From Diphasiastrum complanatum (Eukaryota > Streptophyta > Lycopodiopsida > Lycopodiales > Lycopodiaceae): a stretch of DNA of 64,000 nucleotides. Shown here in pieces: positions 21,523-32,066 of this stretch. Where the stretch lies: positions 18,960,041 to 19,024,040 of the forward strand of contig CM055093.1 of NCBI GenBank assembly GCA_029204225.1, read 5' to 3'. The notes beneath the pieces were generated by a model that had not been told where the DNA came from, did not search any database, and saw only the letters and a list, made by a program, of their open reading frames with translations. Position 1 is the first letter of the stretch; every line of letters begins with the position of its first letter. Made by a program: the position numbers and the translations under genes.

Positions 21523-21772
21523 TAATGAGGCGCTAGCTTCCGACAAAGTCGAAGATCAACTGCCAGTCGCTCGTGTCTATTACCGAGCTGCCTTCCTTGG
21601 CGATCCCTAGACGTGCAGATTCCAAGCGTGGGTTGACCAAGACTGGCTTACAGGAGTCCACAAGTCCCTTCACACTCCCAAGGACTTGAAGAAGCTGGAC
21701 CGCAATAATTTCATGGAAGACATCATGAGCTACCTGATCAACCAAAGGCGGGCCAAGAGATCCTTGTACTAG
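21523..21772 (+). pseudogene. ORF3 C-terminus, copy 2
   Basis: Plus-strand copy of the end of ORF3: DQLPVARVYYRA.FLG, RFQAW.DQ.W, HKSL.TPKDLKK, matching 32109-32280 on the minus strand. It has one internal stop. The terminal stop is TAG here (21770-21772) but TGA in copy B (32067-32069), both at the same codon, which supports it as the true end of the protein. 46 bp later the LTR starts. Confidence 0.78.
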
Positions 21773-21818
21773 ACCGACAGAGTGCCAAGGGACCGGCACT
21801 ACTTTAGGTCGTGGATCC

Positions 21819-22640
21819 TGTTGGTGGTATTCCCGACGAATTGTAAATAAATAAAATCGTCCAATAAAATGTGTTGTGAGGGCATGTCATCCTACGCTTA
21901 TAAGCCCATGGCCCAATGAGCACGCAAGCTAAGTTGTAAATAAAATAATAGACTTGGGCCCTTTGTAATTAAAATAAAACTTGAGGCCCAAAGTCAATCT
22001 TAAACTTAGAGATTACTTTTTTAGAGTTGGTTCCAATTTGGGACTCACATGAATCTTGTGAATTTCAATGTACTTTTTGTGGACCTTTGGATCAAGTTGG
22101 ATCCAAAATCCAAGATGAATGGATAGGATCAATGTAAATGTTAGCCAATAGGATTTTGGGGCAAGGGCCTTTTCCATTTATAAAAAGACACCTCTTGTAC
22201 CATATTTCCATGCTTAATGAGAAGGAGAAAACTCTACCAAATTGGACAGCCAAGCATCCTCATTTGCTAAGCACTCATGCTAATGCATTTGTTGTGTGTT
22301 TCTATTTGTTTCCATTTCTATGTTGCTGTTTTAATAGTTATGGTTTCTCCATTAGCATGCATCTTGAGCTTTTGAGCTAACCTCCCTCTCAACTCTATCT
22401 CTCTCTTTTTCTCTTCTCTTTCATTCTCTTCTATTCTACCCTTCCGTTTCACCAGCAATCATGATGAAGTAAGTTTAGGGAAGTAGAGTTAGTGTGAGTA
22501 GTGTTAGTGGAGGTAGAGTTAGATAAAAAGTAGAGAACTAACTAAAAGTAGCATCTATGCATAGTTAGGTGCCTATCCAGAGAACTAACCCTTGTTGACA
22601 GGCGAGAGGGCTATTACTACGTCTGATCGAAGACCCTACA
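21819..22640 (+). mobile_element. Athila/Tat-like LTR, copy 2 (3' LTR)
   Basis: An 822-bp LTR, TGTTGGTGG...CCCTACA, in plus orientation. CCAAT box (22145-22149) and TATAAAAAG (22179-22187) are present. It follows the end of ORF3, so it is a 3' LTR. No target duplication can be tested because the 5' end of the element is missing. Confidence 0.85.
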
Positions 22641-22654
22641 GTGGGAAGAAAGAC

Positions 22655-22867
22655 TTAGAATTTGCTTTGCACAGGAACACAGATCATGCTACATAGTAAC
22701 ACAGACAAAAAACACTCTCCACAGCAAGCTCACATAGCAACTGTATTTCTCAAAATGAAATTACACTGTACATATAGTTGTTCACTCAGACAACCCATGC
22801 ATGATCCATCCTTATCCATTTATAGGACCCACAGTACAATGACATAGTGATTCTACTTTAATTCTAA
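22655..22867 (-). mobile_element. Copia A2 3' LTR
   Basis: A 213-bp LTR of the family at 356-560, with TTAGAA/TTCTAA ends. The polypurine tract (AGGGAGAGAG on the minus strand, 22868-22877) borders it on the right. Confidence 0.8.
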
Positions 22868-22923
22868 CTCTCTCCCTTAAAGTAGAGTTTACTTTTTATA
22901 CAGTCATATACATAGCTTTAAAG

Positions 22924-23154
22924 TCAACAAACTTTAAGTACAGAAAGCTTTGATCTAAACTTATCAAACTTTTCTCTTGTAAGTGGCTTAGTGAAAATAT
23001 CAGCTAGTTGTTCTTCTGTGCTACAATGAACAACATGAATTTCATGACTCAGCAGCCTCTCACGTATAAAGTGATACTGAATCTCAATGTGTTTAGTTCT
23101 TGCATGGAACATTGGATTCTTTGCTAGCTGAATGCCACTCTGACTGTCGCTATG
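22924..23154 (-). pseudogene. Copia A2 RNase H end
   Basis: Minus-strand RNase H end nearly identical to that of copia A (FHARTKHIEIQYHFIRERLL and FTKPLTREKF). It ends upstream at the codon for the DSQSG motif, where sequence jumps to RT, so the first part of RNase H and the RT connection are deleted. Confidence 0.85.
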
Positions 23155-23680
23155 ATCATGTCTATCATCTCTTGATTATTTCCCATAATAATCAAGTCAT
23201 CAACATAAAGAGCAATCAAAGCAACCATACCATCAAAGTATAAGACATATAGATTTGGATCAGAATGTGTTCTCACCATCCCCTTTGAATGAAAGTAGGC
23301 ATCAATCCTGCTATACCACGCATGTGGTGCTTGTTTCAGACCATAAGATGCTTTCTTCAAGCGACATACTTTATTTTCCTATCCCTTCGTGACAAAGCCT
23401 TCAAGTTAATCCATGAACACTTCTTCTTCTAACTCACCATTTAGAAAAGCAGATTTCACATCCATCTCATGCAAAGGCCAACCAAAATGTGAAGCTAAAG
23501 CAGCAAGTAGATGTAGAGTATTCCACTTACAGATCCAAGGGGCTAAGCATTCAAACAAAGAACCATCAACAAGTGAGAAAACAAATTCAGGAGCAATGAC
23601 TTCAATCAGTAGCATACAATCCAAGATATGTACAGTTCTAGATTCATCAGGATCTAACTTCCTAGCATGAAAGGTAAAGA
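23155..23680 (-). pseudogene. Copia A2 reverse transcriptase fragment
   Basis: Minus-strand RT pieces in two frames: LLAALASHFGWPLHEMDVKSAFLNG and EEEVFMD, then YGLKQAPHAWYSRIDAYF and LIALYVDDLIIMG with the YVDD active site intact. Sequence upstream of the KWNTL block is not recognisable. It abuts the plus-strand copia D near 23680. Confidence 0.8.
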
Positions 23681-24673
23681 CCTTGTTGATACTTAAGGGT
23701 GAAGGATTATTCTCCTGGGTAGATGGCACCAAGAAGATGCCTACAACAACAGGCAAGGAGCTACGCGAATGGAGGGAGAAGAATGACAAGGCAGTAGTCT
23801 TGTTATCATCATCCATCGAGGATAGCCTCACACTTGACCTGGCTACACTCTCCAAAGAAAATGAGATGTGGGATACACTATTCACAAGATTTCAGACAAA
23901 ATCACGTAGTCACATAATGATGCTAGAAGATCAGCTGACAAACTTGTAGTGGGATGGCAAAGACCTCACTTCTTTTGTACGGAAGATGAAGGATCTATTC
24001 CTTTTACTACACAATTCTGGAGTAGAAAATGCAGTGTCAGCAGAGAAGCAGCTCACTTATCTTTTGAGAGCCTTACGTAGATCCTTCCAGACAATCAGAA
24101 CTCTGCTAGCAAAGGATCCAACAAAGACACTCGAAAAGGCAATTGTCGAGATTTGAGAGGAAGTCGAGGCTTGAGAGCACCTTGATCACAAGGATGCTTC
24201 TGACCAAGCCCTCTACAACAAAGAAAAGACAAAGAAACAATTCAAGCCTAAGAGGGAGTCAAATCGAAAGCATGATCGTGATCAACAAGCAAAAGGAAGC
24301 AGTAAAGACAAAGGGAAGAACAAAGAAAGGTCAAAACAGTAAGGTGGAGACAAGAAGACCTACGTGAGATGCAAACGCGAAGGGTATACAATCGATTCGT
24401 GTTGGCTCAATCCAAAAATTGAGTGTATCCACTGTCACAAGAAGGGTCATGCAGCCATGGACTATCGTCTGAAACCAAGAGACAAATCAACACAGAGCAA
24501 ACAGGAAAACAATAATAGTTCGTCGTATGTCGAGGAGCCAGAGAGCTCAAAAATGAGCGAAGAAAGATCGAACAGAAATAATTCGACCATCTACATCTGT
24601 GCACATGTGTGCAATGTTAACACCCGACACACAGGAGGTAATCCTAGACTCATGAGCTACCTCACACTTCATT
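23681..24673 (+). pseudogene. Copia D Gag
   Basis: Plus-strand Gag of a copia lineage different from A and L: KGEGLFSWV, NDKAVVLLSSSIEDSL, MWDTLFTRF and LEDQL (UBN2 core), a Lys/Arg-rich linker, then a double knuckle region (CKREGYTIDSCW and CIHCHKKGHAAMDC-like, the last Cys of the second replaced in CHKKGHAAMDYR). At least four stops interrupt it. The 5' end is truncated at the KGEG block, which also occurs in copia E (63180), so both belong to one lineage. Confidence 0.85.
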
Positions 24674-25860
24674 ATGTCTGATTTTCGAAGTGCAGATCCC
24701 TCAAGATTCATTGTTCTTGGAGATGGATCCAAACATCAAGTGAACGGTATTGGTTCATTGTGGCTCAACACGAATGACAAAGACAAACGACTCGAAGATG
24801 TTCTATTCGTGCCTACATTGCAACAAGACTTGCTATCAGTGGCAAAAATAGTTGATGCAGGGATGCGTGTGACGTTCTCAGACAAAGCATGCAATGTTGT
24901 TGATGCTAGTACCAGTACCCTGATCACTCAAGGCAGAAGAAAAGAAAATCTGTATCACTTAAAGGTATGTTTGCCTGTAGATCAAGTGCATCAGACTCAT
25001 GATGATTCGTCAGACACTCTATGGCACATGAGACTATGCCATATGAATTCAATGGCACTATACCAAGCAAGCCATCATGGAGCAATCACAGGGGTGAGCA
25101 TCTCAAATGCAACCAGATTGACGACCTGTGATGCATGCTTGAAGGCTAAGATGTCACGCACTCCATTTGTCAAGGACTCCTACAAAACGACCAAGATTCT
25201 GGAGCTAGTGCGTTTTGACATCTGTGGGCCTTTCAATGTGATCTCAGTAGGAGGCTCAAAATATTACATTACCTTTATTAATTATTACAATAAATTTGTC
25301 AGAGTGTATTTTATTTACAACAAATCAGAAGCATTTGACAAATTCACAGAGTATGTGAATTGGACAGAGAGATGCACTGGTAACAAAGTGAAGCAGATCA
25401 GAACAGATCGAGGTGGAGAATACATCTCAAATCACTTCACTGACTTCTACAATGATCATTGTATCATTCATAGAAGGACTGCATCTTACACACCGCAGCA
25501 CAACGATGTTGCAAAAAGAAAGAACAAGACCCTAATGGAAGCTGCCAGATGTATGATGGCCTACTCAAAAGCTCCAAGAGTATAGTGGGCTGAAGCAGTA
25601 GCTACAATTGCATACATTAAGAATAGGACAAGAAAATCTGGTGTTCCTCACATGACACCACACGAATTATGGTGGGGTAGAAAATCCAATCTGACTCACA
25701 TCAAAATCCTTGGTTGTGCAGCTTATGCACATGTTCCTGATAAGCTTCGAAAGAAGCTTGATGAGAAAGCTGAACAGGGATATCTTATAAGATATGACAA
25801 TAATTTGTCATACTACAGAGTCTACATGCAGAGACGAACACTGTGAAGATAGTCAGAGAT
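24674..25860 (+). pseudogene. Copia D protease remnant and integrase
   Basis: 303-codon plus-strand frame followed by a 64-codon one. It starts after the protease Asp region, with FIVLGDGSKHQVNGIG and LEDVLFVP. Next are the integrase zinc site (WHMRLCHMN; CDACLKAKM), FDICGPF (first Asp), IRTDRGGEYIS (second Asp) and AKRKNKTLMEAARCM. In the last block the usual GVAERKN has become DVAKRKN, so the catalytic Glu is Lys. After a stop it continues MTPHELWWGRKSNLTHIKILGCAAYAHVPD. Confidence 0.87.
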
Positions 25861-26229
25861 GTCAGATTTGATGAGAGCAGAACGATGGCCAACGATGATC
25901 CTATCATCTATGAAGTTCTTGAAAGACTGTACTATGATCTGCCATCTATGACATAGGAAGCAGAGGATGAACATGAAGATGAAGATTTTTGAGTCACTTC
26001 GCATTCAAGTGACGAATCAGAAGACGAAAGATTCGAGAGATAGCCTTCTGCTACAGTGCTTGTAAATCGAGATGGCTCCGGACCTAGCAGAGCAGACAAA
26101 GGCAAAGGCATTGCATTTCCAAGAGGATCTCCTAGAAGGTCGACAAGACAACGAAGAGCGCCAGCAAAATATGTGCCAAGCAGCTCAGCTTCCACATCGG
26201 AAGAATTCTGTGGATTCAGTGACAAACCA

Positions 26230-27060
26230 TAGACATTCAAGGAAGCAGTTGAATGTCTTGAGAAGGACAAATGGATCCAAGCCATGAATGAGGAGATGGA
26301 ATCCATGAGGAAGAACCAGGTATGGATGTTGCAGCCATTACCAGATAAGCGAAAGACTGTTAAATGCAAATGGGCATACAAGTTAAAGTATGGACCAGAT
26401 GGAGATGTTCAAAGTATAAGGCAAGACTTGTAGCGAAGGGGTTCTCTCAGAGATATGGTATTAACTACTTTGAGACCTTCTCTCATGTCGTGAAACATTC
26501 GTCCCTACATTTGCTACTTGCATATGCAGCTGCTTATGATCTTGGGATTCACATCGTGGACAAGAAGACAACCTTCTTGCATGGTGAGCTAGATGAAGTG
26601 GTCTACATGGATTAACCCCCCGGATATGTCTCGAATTCACTTTCTACTTATGCATGGAGAATGCATAGAAGTATCTACGGTCTGAGGCAGTCAGCTCGAC
26701 AATGGTACAAGAAGAAAGATCGAGCCCTAAAATCCTTGGGATTCAAGCCACTAATGGCTGATTTCAATGTGTATGTGAGAATTACATATAGGAAGATCAT
26801 CATTGTGGCTATGTATGTGGACAACACTCTGAGTGAGGAGCTTATTGCTGAAGTGAAGAATGATATCTCAAAACAGTTCGAGATTGTAGATCTGGGAGAA
26901 GCTAGTGTTACCTTGGCTTACAGATTGACAAGGACTATGAGGGAGGTAAGTTGTACCTTCAATACAGATATACCTAGAAAATCTTAGAAGATTTCGGGAT
27001 GCTGAATTGCAAAGGAGCAAATACTCCAATGCTTGCAGGAATAGTACTCGCGAATGAAAA
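26230..27060 (+). pseudogene. Copia D reverse transcriptase
   Basis: Plus-strand RT in several frames: KWIQAMNEEMESM, KARLVAKGFSQRYGINYFETFS, KKTTFLHGELDEVVYMD, YGLRQSARQWYKK, then MYVDN (26814-26825), where the active site YVDD has lost its second Asp. Stops at 26435, 26613 and elsewhere. No active enzyme is possible. Confidence 0.85.
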
Positions 27061-27800
27061 ATGTTTGAGGACTGAGGAAGAGAGAGAATTGACGCAGCTC
27101 ACACCATACAGAAAACTGATAGGATCATTGATGTACCTTGCAGATAACACACGTCCTAACATTACTTATGTCGTGTTCAGAATGAGCCAATTCTGCACGA
27201 ATCCAAGCTCAACACATTGGAAGATTGCAAAACGATTTTTGCAATATCTTCAATTAATAAGAGATTTTGGTTTGTGTTATTGTCGTCATGCAGGGTTCCA
27301 GATGTTTTCCTACAGTGATGCTAGCTAAGCATCTCTCAAGGACGACTGCAAAAGTGTCTCAAGACGATGCACCATTGCATCAGAAGCAGCAATTCTCTAG
27401 GTCAGCAAGAAGCAGACCATTGTAGCTCAATCATCCTACGAAGCAGAGTACGTTGCAGCAACAAAAATGACTAATGAAATCACTTGGCTCAAACAGTTCC
27501 TTGACGAACTGGGTGAAACAAGGAGCGAGCCTCTGATTTTGTAGATAGACAATACATCTGCAATACACCTGACAAAGGATCATGTGTTTCATTCAAGGAC
27601 AAAACACATCGCAATCAAGTATCACTTGATAAGGGATCTGATCGGGAAGAAGATGCTAAAGACTATCTTCATTAGAACAAAAGGAAATGGTGGCTGACAT
27701 TTTCACAAAGGCCTTAGACAAAGGTCTGTTCGAGAAACAGAGGAGTAGTCTTGGAGACATCAAGCTACCACGCTTTGAGAGGGAGCTGAAGAAACAAAAT
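27000..27800 (+). pseudogene. Copia D RNase H
   Basis: Plus-strand connection and RNase H: LTPYRKLIGSLMYLADNTRPNI, FSYSDAS with a stop right after it, SEAEY-like block, HSRTKHIAIKYHLIRD, and the closing MVADIFTKALDKGLFEKQ. Several stops. After it comes a purine-rich strip (GAGAGGGAGCTGAAG, 27777-27791) that could be the polypurine tract. Confidence 0.83.
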
Positions 27801-28584
27801 GTTTCTATTATCAAAGCTTTGCTAGCTCTCAGCCCTCAGTCTCACAAAAAGACACGAAGCGAAAATGTTCGCGAACATCACGAAAAGACACAACGAAAAT
27901 GTTCCCCTGACGAAGAGACACGAACGCGAAAAGTTTGCGAAAGAAAATTTTTCGTGATACAGCAGGAGAAAGTCAGACGACGTGAAAGTCAAACGGCTCG
28001 AAGCGACACAAAAGTCTTCGCGACACTTTTCAATCCTCACGCTCCAAAAGATCAGGAAGATCATCAAGTATCAAGAAGTACAAAAACTCCTGATCTGATA
28101 CGATGACATTAGCTGAAGAGTGTTAGGACGTGCCTAACCCACCTCTCTTGTAATCCGTAATTAGTTATAGATTGTTTAGTCTATCTAATTTGCTGTGCTT
28201 CCTGAATGTATAAAATACATATAGTAGGAGATAAATACACACAATATACAGACTACAGAATAGAAGTCTGTCAACGAGCGAGACAAGTTTTTTAAGTAGG
28301 ATCCACAGAGATCCAAGAAGTCCGCTAGTAAGCGAGACATTACTTGTGGGAGAGCGCCGCTCCTCTCACGCCAACGCGTTGTGTGGGTCTGTCATACAGC
28401 GCACGAAAAGCAAGAGTATCAATAGATGATACTGTAGCTATTATGCACATATCACTCTTATCTTTGTCTGATCATGAATGAATTGATGTCTGCCATTGCT
28501 TATGTATCTCATTCACTTATTTATCAATTTTGCACACTAGTTCAGTTTTGTTGAATGATGTGTTAATCAAAAACGTAGATCAAC
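27801..28584 (+). mobile_element. Copia D 3' LTR region
   Basis: Noncoding sequence after RNase H, rich in ACGAAAA, GACACGAA and TTCGCGAA words, like the copia E LTR at 63335-64000. Either the LTR starts at 27801 (TGTTTC after the purine strip) or at 28125 (TGTTAGGACGTGCC). The first option is favoured because the E LTR carries the same words upstream of a shared AGTCTGYCAACGAG block. The end near 28584 (ATCAACA) is tentative. Confidence 0.5.
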
Positions 28585-28800
28585 AGTGTTTGTCTACATT
28601 TTGGAGGATTGTAGGAATGATATAGCCGGCAGTGACCATCAATCATATCTAAAATCCATCCGAATTGTTTTCGTTCGCGATTAATTTGATTTCGCTGCAG
28701 CAATGTCAATATCAGGGCTTGTTCGTTTCGTTTTGTTTTGTTTCGTTCAATTTTGTTTTGTTTTGTTTTGTTTCGTTTCGTTTGAGAGCCTGATTGATCT
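28585..28800. repeat. Spacer with TTTTG/TTTCG simple repeat
   Basis: 28726-28786 is built from TTTTG and TTTCG units. The rest shows nothing I can name. It separates copia D from gypsy C. Confidence 0.6.
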
Positions 28801-29373
28801 TTGCAATTAGTGTTACACACATATTTTTTGCATCATGCAATCGGTGTAGTGCTTAGTCAGAAAGATGACCAAAACATAGATTACCCAATTTATTATGCTG
28901 GTAGACAACTAGCAGCATCAAAAAAGAATTATTCCACTACAGAGCGTGAAGCATTAGAAATGATTTATTCAGTTAAGAAATTTAGACATTATCTTTTAGG
29001 ATACCCTTTTGTTTTTCATGTAGATCATTATGCATTGAAACATTTAGTGAATAAGCCTGATCTTTCAAGTAGGATAGCTAGATGGGTATTGTTATTAGAT
29101 GAGTGTAATTACCAAGTAGAGTTAAGGAGAGGCAAGGATCATCAAAATGATGATTATATATCACGCCTCCAAACAAAAAATCAGTTTGATCCTATTTCTA
29201 GTGAATTTTTGGATGAACACATAATGCGCATCCAATCGGAAACAACAATTTATATGGATATTATTAATTTTTTACAGGATCAGATTTATCTTGATCATTT
29301 TAATAAACAACAGAAAAACTGTTTTTCTCTCAAAAGTAGGACCCTATACGATTATAAAATAAATATTGTATAA
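28801..29373 (+). pseudogene. Gypsy C RNase H
   Basis: A 190-codon plus-strand frame: HAIGVVLSQ, YPIYYAGRQLAASKKNYSTTEREALEMIYSVKKFRHYLLG, HVDHYALKHLVN, then RIARWVLLLDECNYQVELRRGK. This is the RNase H and connection of a Tat/Athila-like gypsy element. The RT that should precede it is missing, and the first residues are already divergent. Confidence 0.87.
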
Positions 29374-30490
29374 ATTAGGAGCCGACAATAATCTTTGTCC
29401 GTTTGTTTAGAACCCACCAAAATCATCATTGTAATACGTGCGCTTCATGAAGAAGATTCGGGGGGGCATTACGCGCTTAAAAATACAACCAAAAAAATTT
29501 TAAATGCTAAGTATTGGTGGCCTACACTTTATAGAGATGTCAAACTATTCATTCAAAAATGTGATCCATGTCAGAGGATGGGAAAACCCACCTTCGCGAC
29601 ACATTGGCCACTTACATTGATTATTCCCTTAGGATCTTTTGAGAAGTGAGAGATAGACTTTGTAGGGCCTATCAAACCGAGCACTCGTAAAACCCGTCGA
29701 TGTTATATTCTTGTTGCAACGGACTATGCTACCAAAATGGTGGAGGCCGAAGCCACAGTTAAAAATGATGCTAAGACTGTAGCAAAGTTTTTGTTCCAAA
29801 ACATTATCACACGTTATGGATATCCCTTAGAACTCATTAGTGATAGGGGAACGTATTTTCTTAATCAGACTATTGAAGCTATGTAGTCATACTTTCCCAT
29901 CACACATCGTCAAACCACTCCATATAATCCTAAAGCAAATGCGAGCAAATGAAATTTTGTGCAAAATTCTGAATAAAGTGACAGAAGCACATTCTTCTGA
30001 CTAGGATCAGAAGTTACCACCTGTTTTATGGGCATATAGAACTGTCGAGAAAATCACAACTAGGCAGGCTCCAAATTACCTTGTAAATGGAATGCACCCG
30101 ATACTACCCATAGAATTCGAAGTTCCAACCTTTCGCATTACCAATGAGGAACGAATGAACGAAAATGACAGCCTTCGAGAGCGAATGATAGCTTTGACGC
30201 AATTGGAGGAGAATCGTCGTTTTTTATTAATTGAAATTGAACGAGTGCAGAATAAAAGAAAAGAAATTTTCGATCAGTCTATTAAAAAGATCAAAATTAA
30301 ACGAGGAGACTACGTGCTTCTATATGATAATTGACACATGTTGTTCCCTAGAAAATTGCATACCAGATGGATGGGACCTTACAAAGTCATAGAAGTTTTT
30401 AACAATGGATCATTACAATTAGCCAATCTCGAACAACATTTACTTGATACTTGAGTAAATGGATCAAGAGTAAAGCGCTACTATGAATAA
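29374..30490 (+). pseudogene. Gypsy C integrase
   Basis: Plus-strand integrase in at least four pieces: the zinc domain GGHYALKNT..YWWPTLYRDV..CDPCQRMG, EIDFVGPIKP with a stop replacing the usual Trp before it, ILVATDYATK, LISDRGTYFLN, then RQTTPYNPKANASK and a frame shift, and the C-terminal IKRGDYVLLYD..RWMGPYKVIEV..VNGSRVKRYY. The stops in several places show it is dead. Order and motifs match the integrases at 6121 and 9386 but it is a different subfamily. Confidence 0.87.
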
Positions 30491-31195
30491 TTTCCGATGA
30501 ATATGACGAAGTTGATCTTTTGCGAAAAATGTGAAATTCTCGACATTATTCACATTTCATCCAAATCATTATTTCTAAAACTTTTGACACTGAGAAAAAC
30601 CCGACACTTCCGTTTCATCCTACACTTCCGAAAATTTGCGAAATAACCGACATATAGTCATATCATTCAGTTTCATGGAAATTATCATTTTTTGGGAATA
30701 CCATAAATTGGGACACTTGGACCTTCGCATTTTTTGGAATTTTTTGGCACTTGAATTGATTTGCCTTTCATATTTGCCAACTTTATTTTTGCGAAAATGC
30801 CGACACTTCACCCTTTGCAAATTTCGCTCATATATTTCGACGGAAAAAAAAAAAAAAAAAAGCGACAATCTTCACCGACAATATCATAACATTGTTTCAT
30901 AGATTGTGTATACTATTAATCTTCGTAGTTCAATACTCATGAACACCGAGCTGAGATTTTGCGAACTGAATGAAGCATTTGTGTATTTTATTATTTTTTT
31001 AGTTTTTTATTTTTATTTTCTTTTAGGACTAGATACTTTATTTTTGAGCTTGTACCTTTGAGGACACACTTTCATTAAATATTGATCTAATCCGCCGATA
31101 TACCATCAATACACCGAACACCTCGAACACTTATGTTTTTTGTTTTTCTTTTCCATTACTCTTTGCTTTCTGTTTTTGTGATCCTCATGATCGAG
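30491..31195 (+). other. Gypsy C 3' noncoding region
   Basis: Gene-free. It carries many GCGAAA, CGACACTT and TTCCG words, an 18-A tract (30844-30861) and, near 31050, CTTTGAGGACACACTTTC, which resembles the conserved GGACAA strip seen after Pol in Tat/Athila elements. It ends at the Athila-like LTR copy 3. Confidence 0.5.
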
Positions 31196-32020
31196 TGTAG
31201 GGATGTAGATATGGTTGGTGAGCAGCCCTTCCGCCTGTCAAAGAGGGTTTGATCACTAGGATAGGCACCTAACTATGCAAAGATGCTACTTTTAGTTGAT
31301 TTTCTACTTTCTCCCTTAACTCTACTCACCTTTAACACTACTCCCACTATCTCTACTCCACTAAACTAGCATTCCACATGATTTTGGGTGAAAGGGAAGA
31401 GAAGAATAGAAGAGATAGAGAGGAGAAGAGAGAAAGAGAGAGATAGAGTGGAGAGGGAGGTTAGCTCAAAAGCTCAAGATGCATGCTAATGGATAAATCA
31501 TAACTATTAAAACAGCAACATAGAAATGGAAACAAATAGAAACACACAACAAAAGCATTAGCATGAGTGCTTAGCAAATGAGGATGCTTGGCTGTCCAAT
31601 TTGGTAGAGTTTTCTCCTTCTCATTAAGCATGGAAATATGGTACAAGAGGTGTCTTTTTATAAATGGAAAAGGCCCTTGTCCCAAAATCCTATTGGTTAC
31701 TTCTAAAAATATGTACACTAATCTTGTCCATTCATTTTAGACCCAACTTGATCCAAGGGTCCTAAAAAAATACCTTGGATTTCACATGATTCATTTGAAT
31801 TTAATTTGGACCCAACTTTAGAAAGTTTTTCTCTAAGTTTCTAAACTTGACTTTGTGGCCTCAAGTGTTATTTTATTTCCAAAAAGGCCCAAGTCTTTTA
31901 TTCAGTTTACACTCAACTTGCCTGCTCATTGGACCATGCGCATGATGTCATGCCCTCGCAACATATTTTATTAGTCGGATGATATTATCTAACTACAATA
32001 TGTTGGGAATACCCCCAACA
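31196..32020 (-). mobile_element. Athila/Tat-like LTR, copy 3 (3' LTR)
   Basis: An 825-bp LTR. On the minus strand it starts TGTTGGGGGTATTCCC (right end) and ends CCCTACA at 31196. It directly follows the ORF3 end, as in copy 2, so two independent copies show ORF3 next to the 3' LTR. CCAAT and TTTATAAAAAG boxes are kept. Confidence 0.86.
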
Positions 32021-32066
32021 GGACCCACGACTTGAAAGTAGTGCCGGTCTCTGGGCACTTGCCGGT

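Noticed and set aside
22641-22654. Primer-binding site after LTR copy 2
   Set aside because: Only GTGG matches the tRNA-Asp site; the rest differs, and ORF3 on the other side shows this is a 3' LTR.
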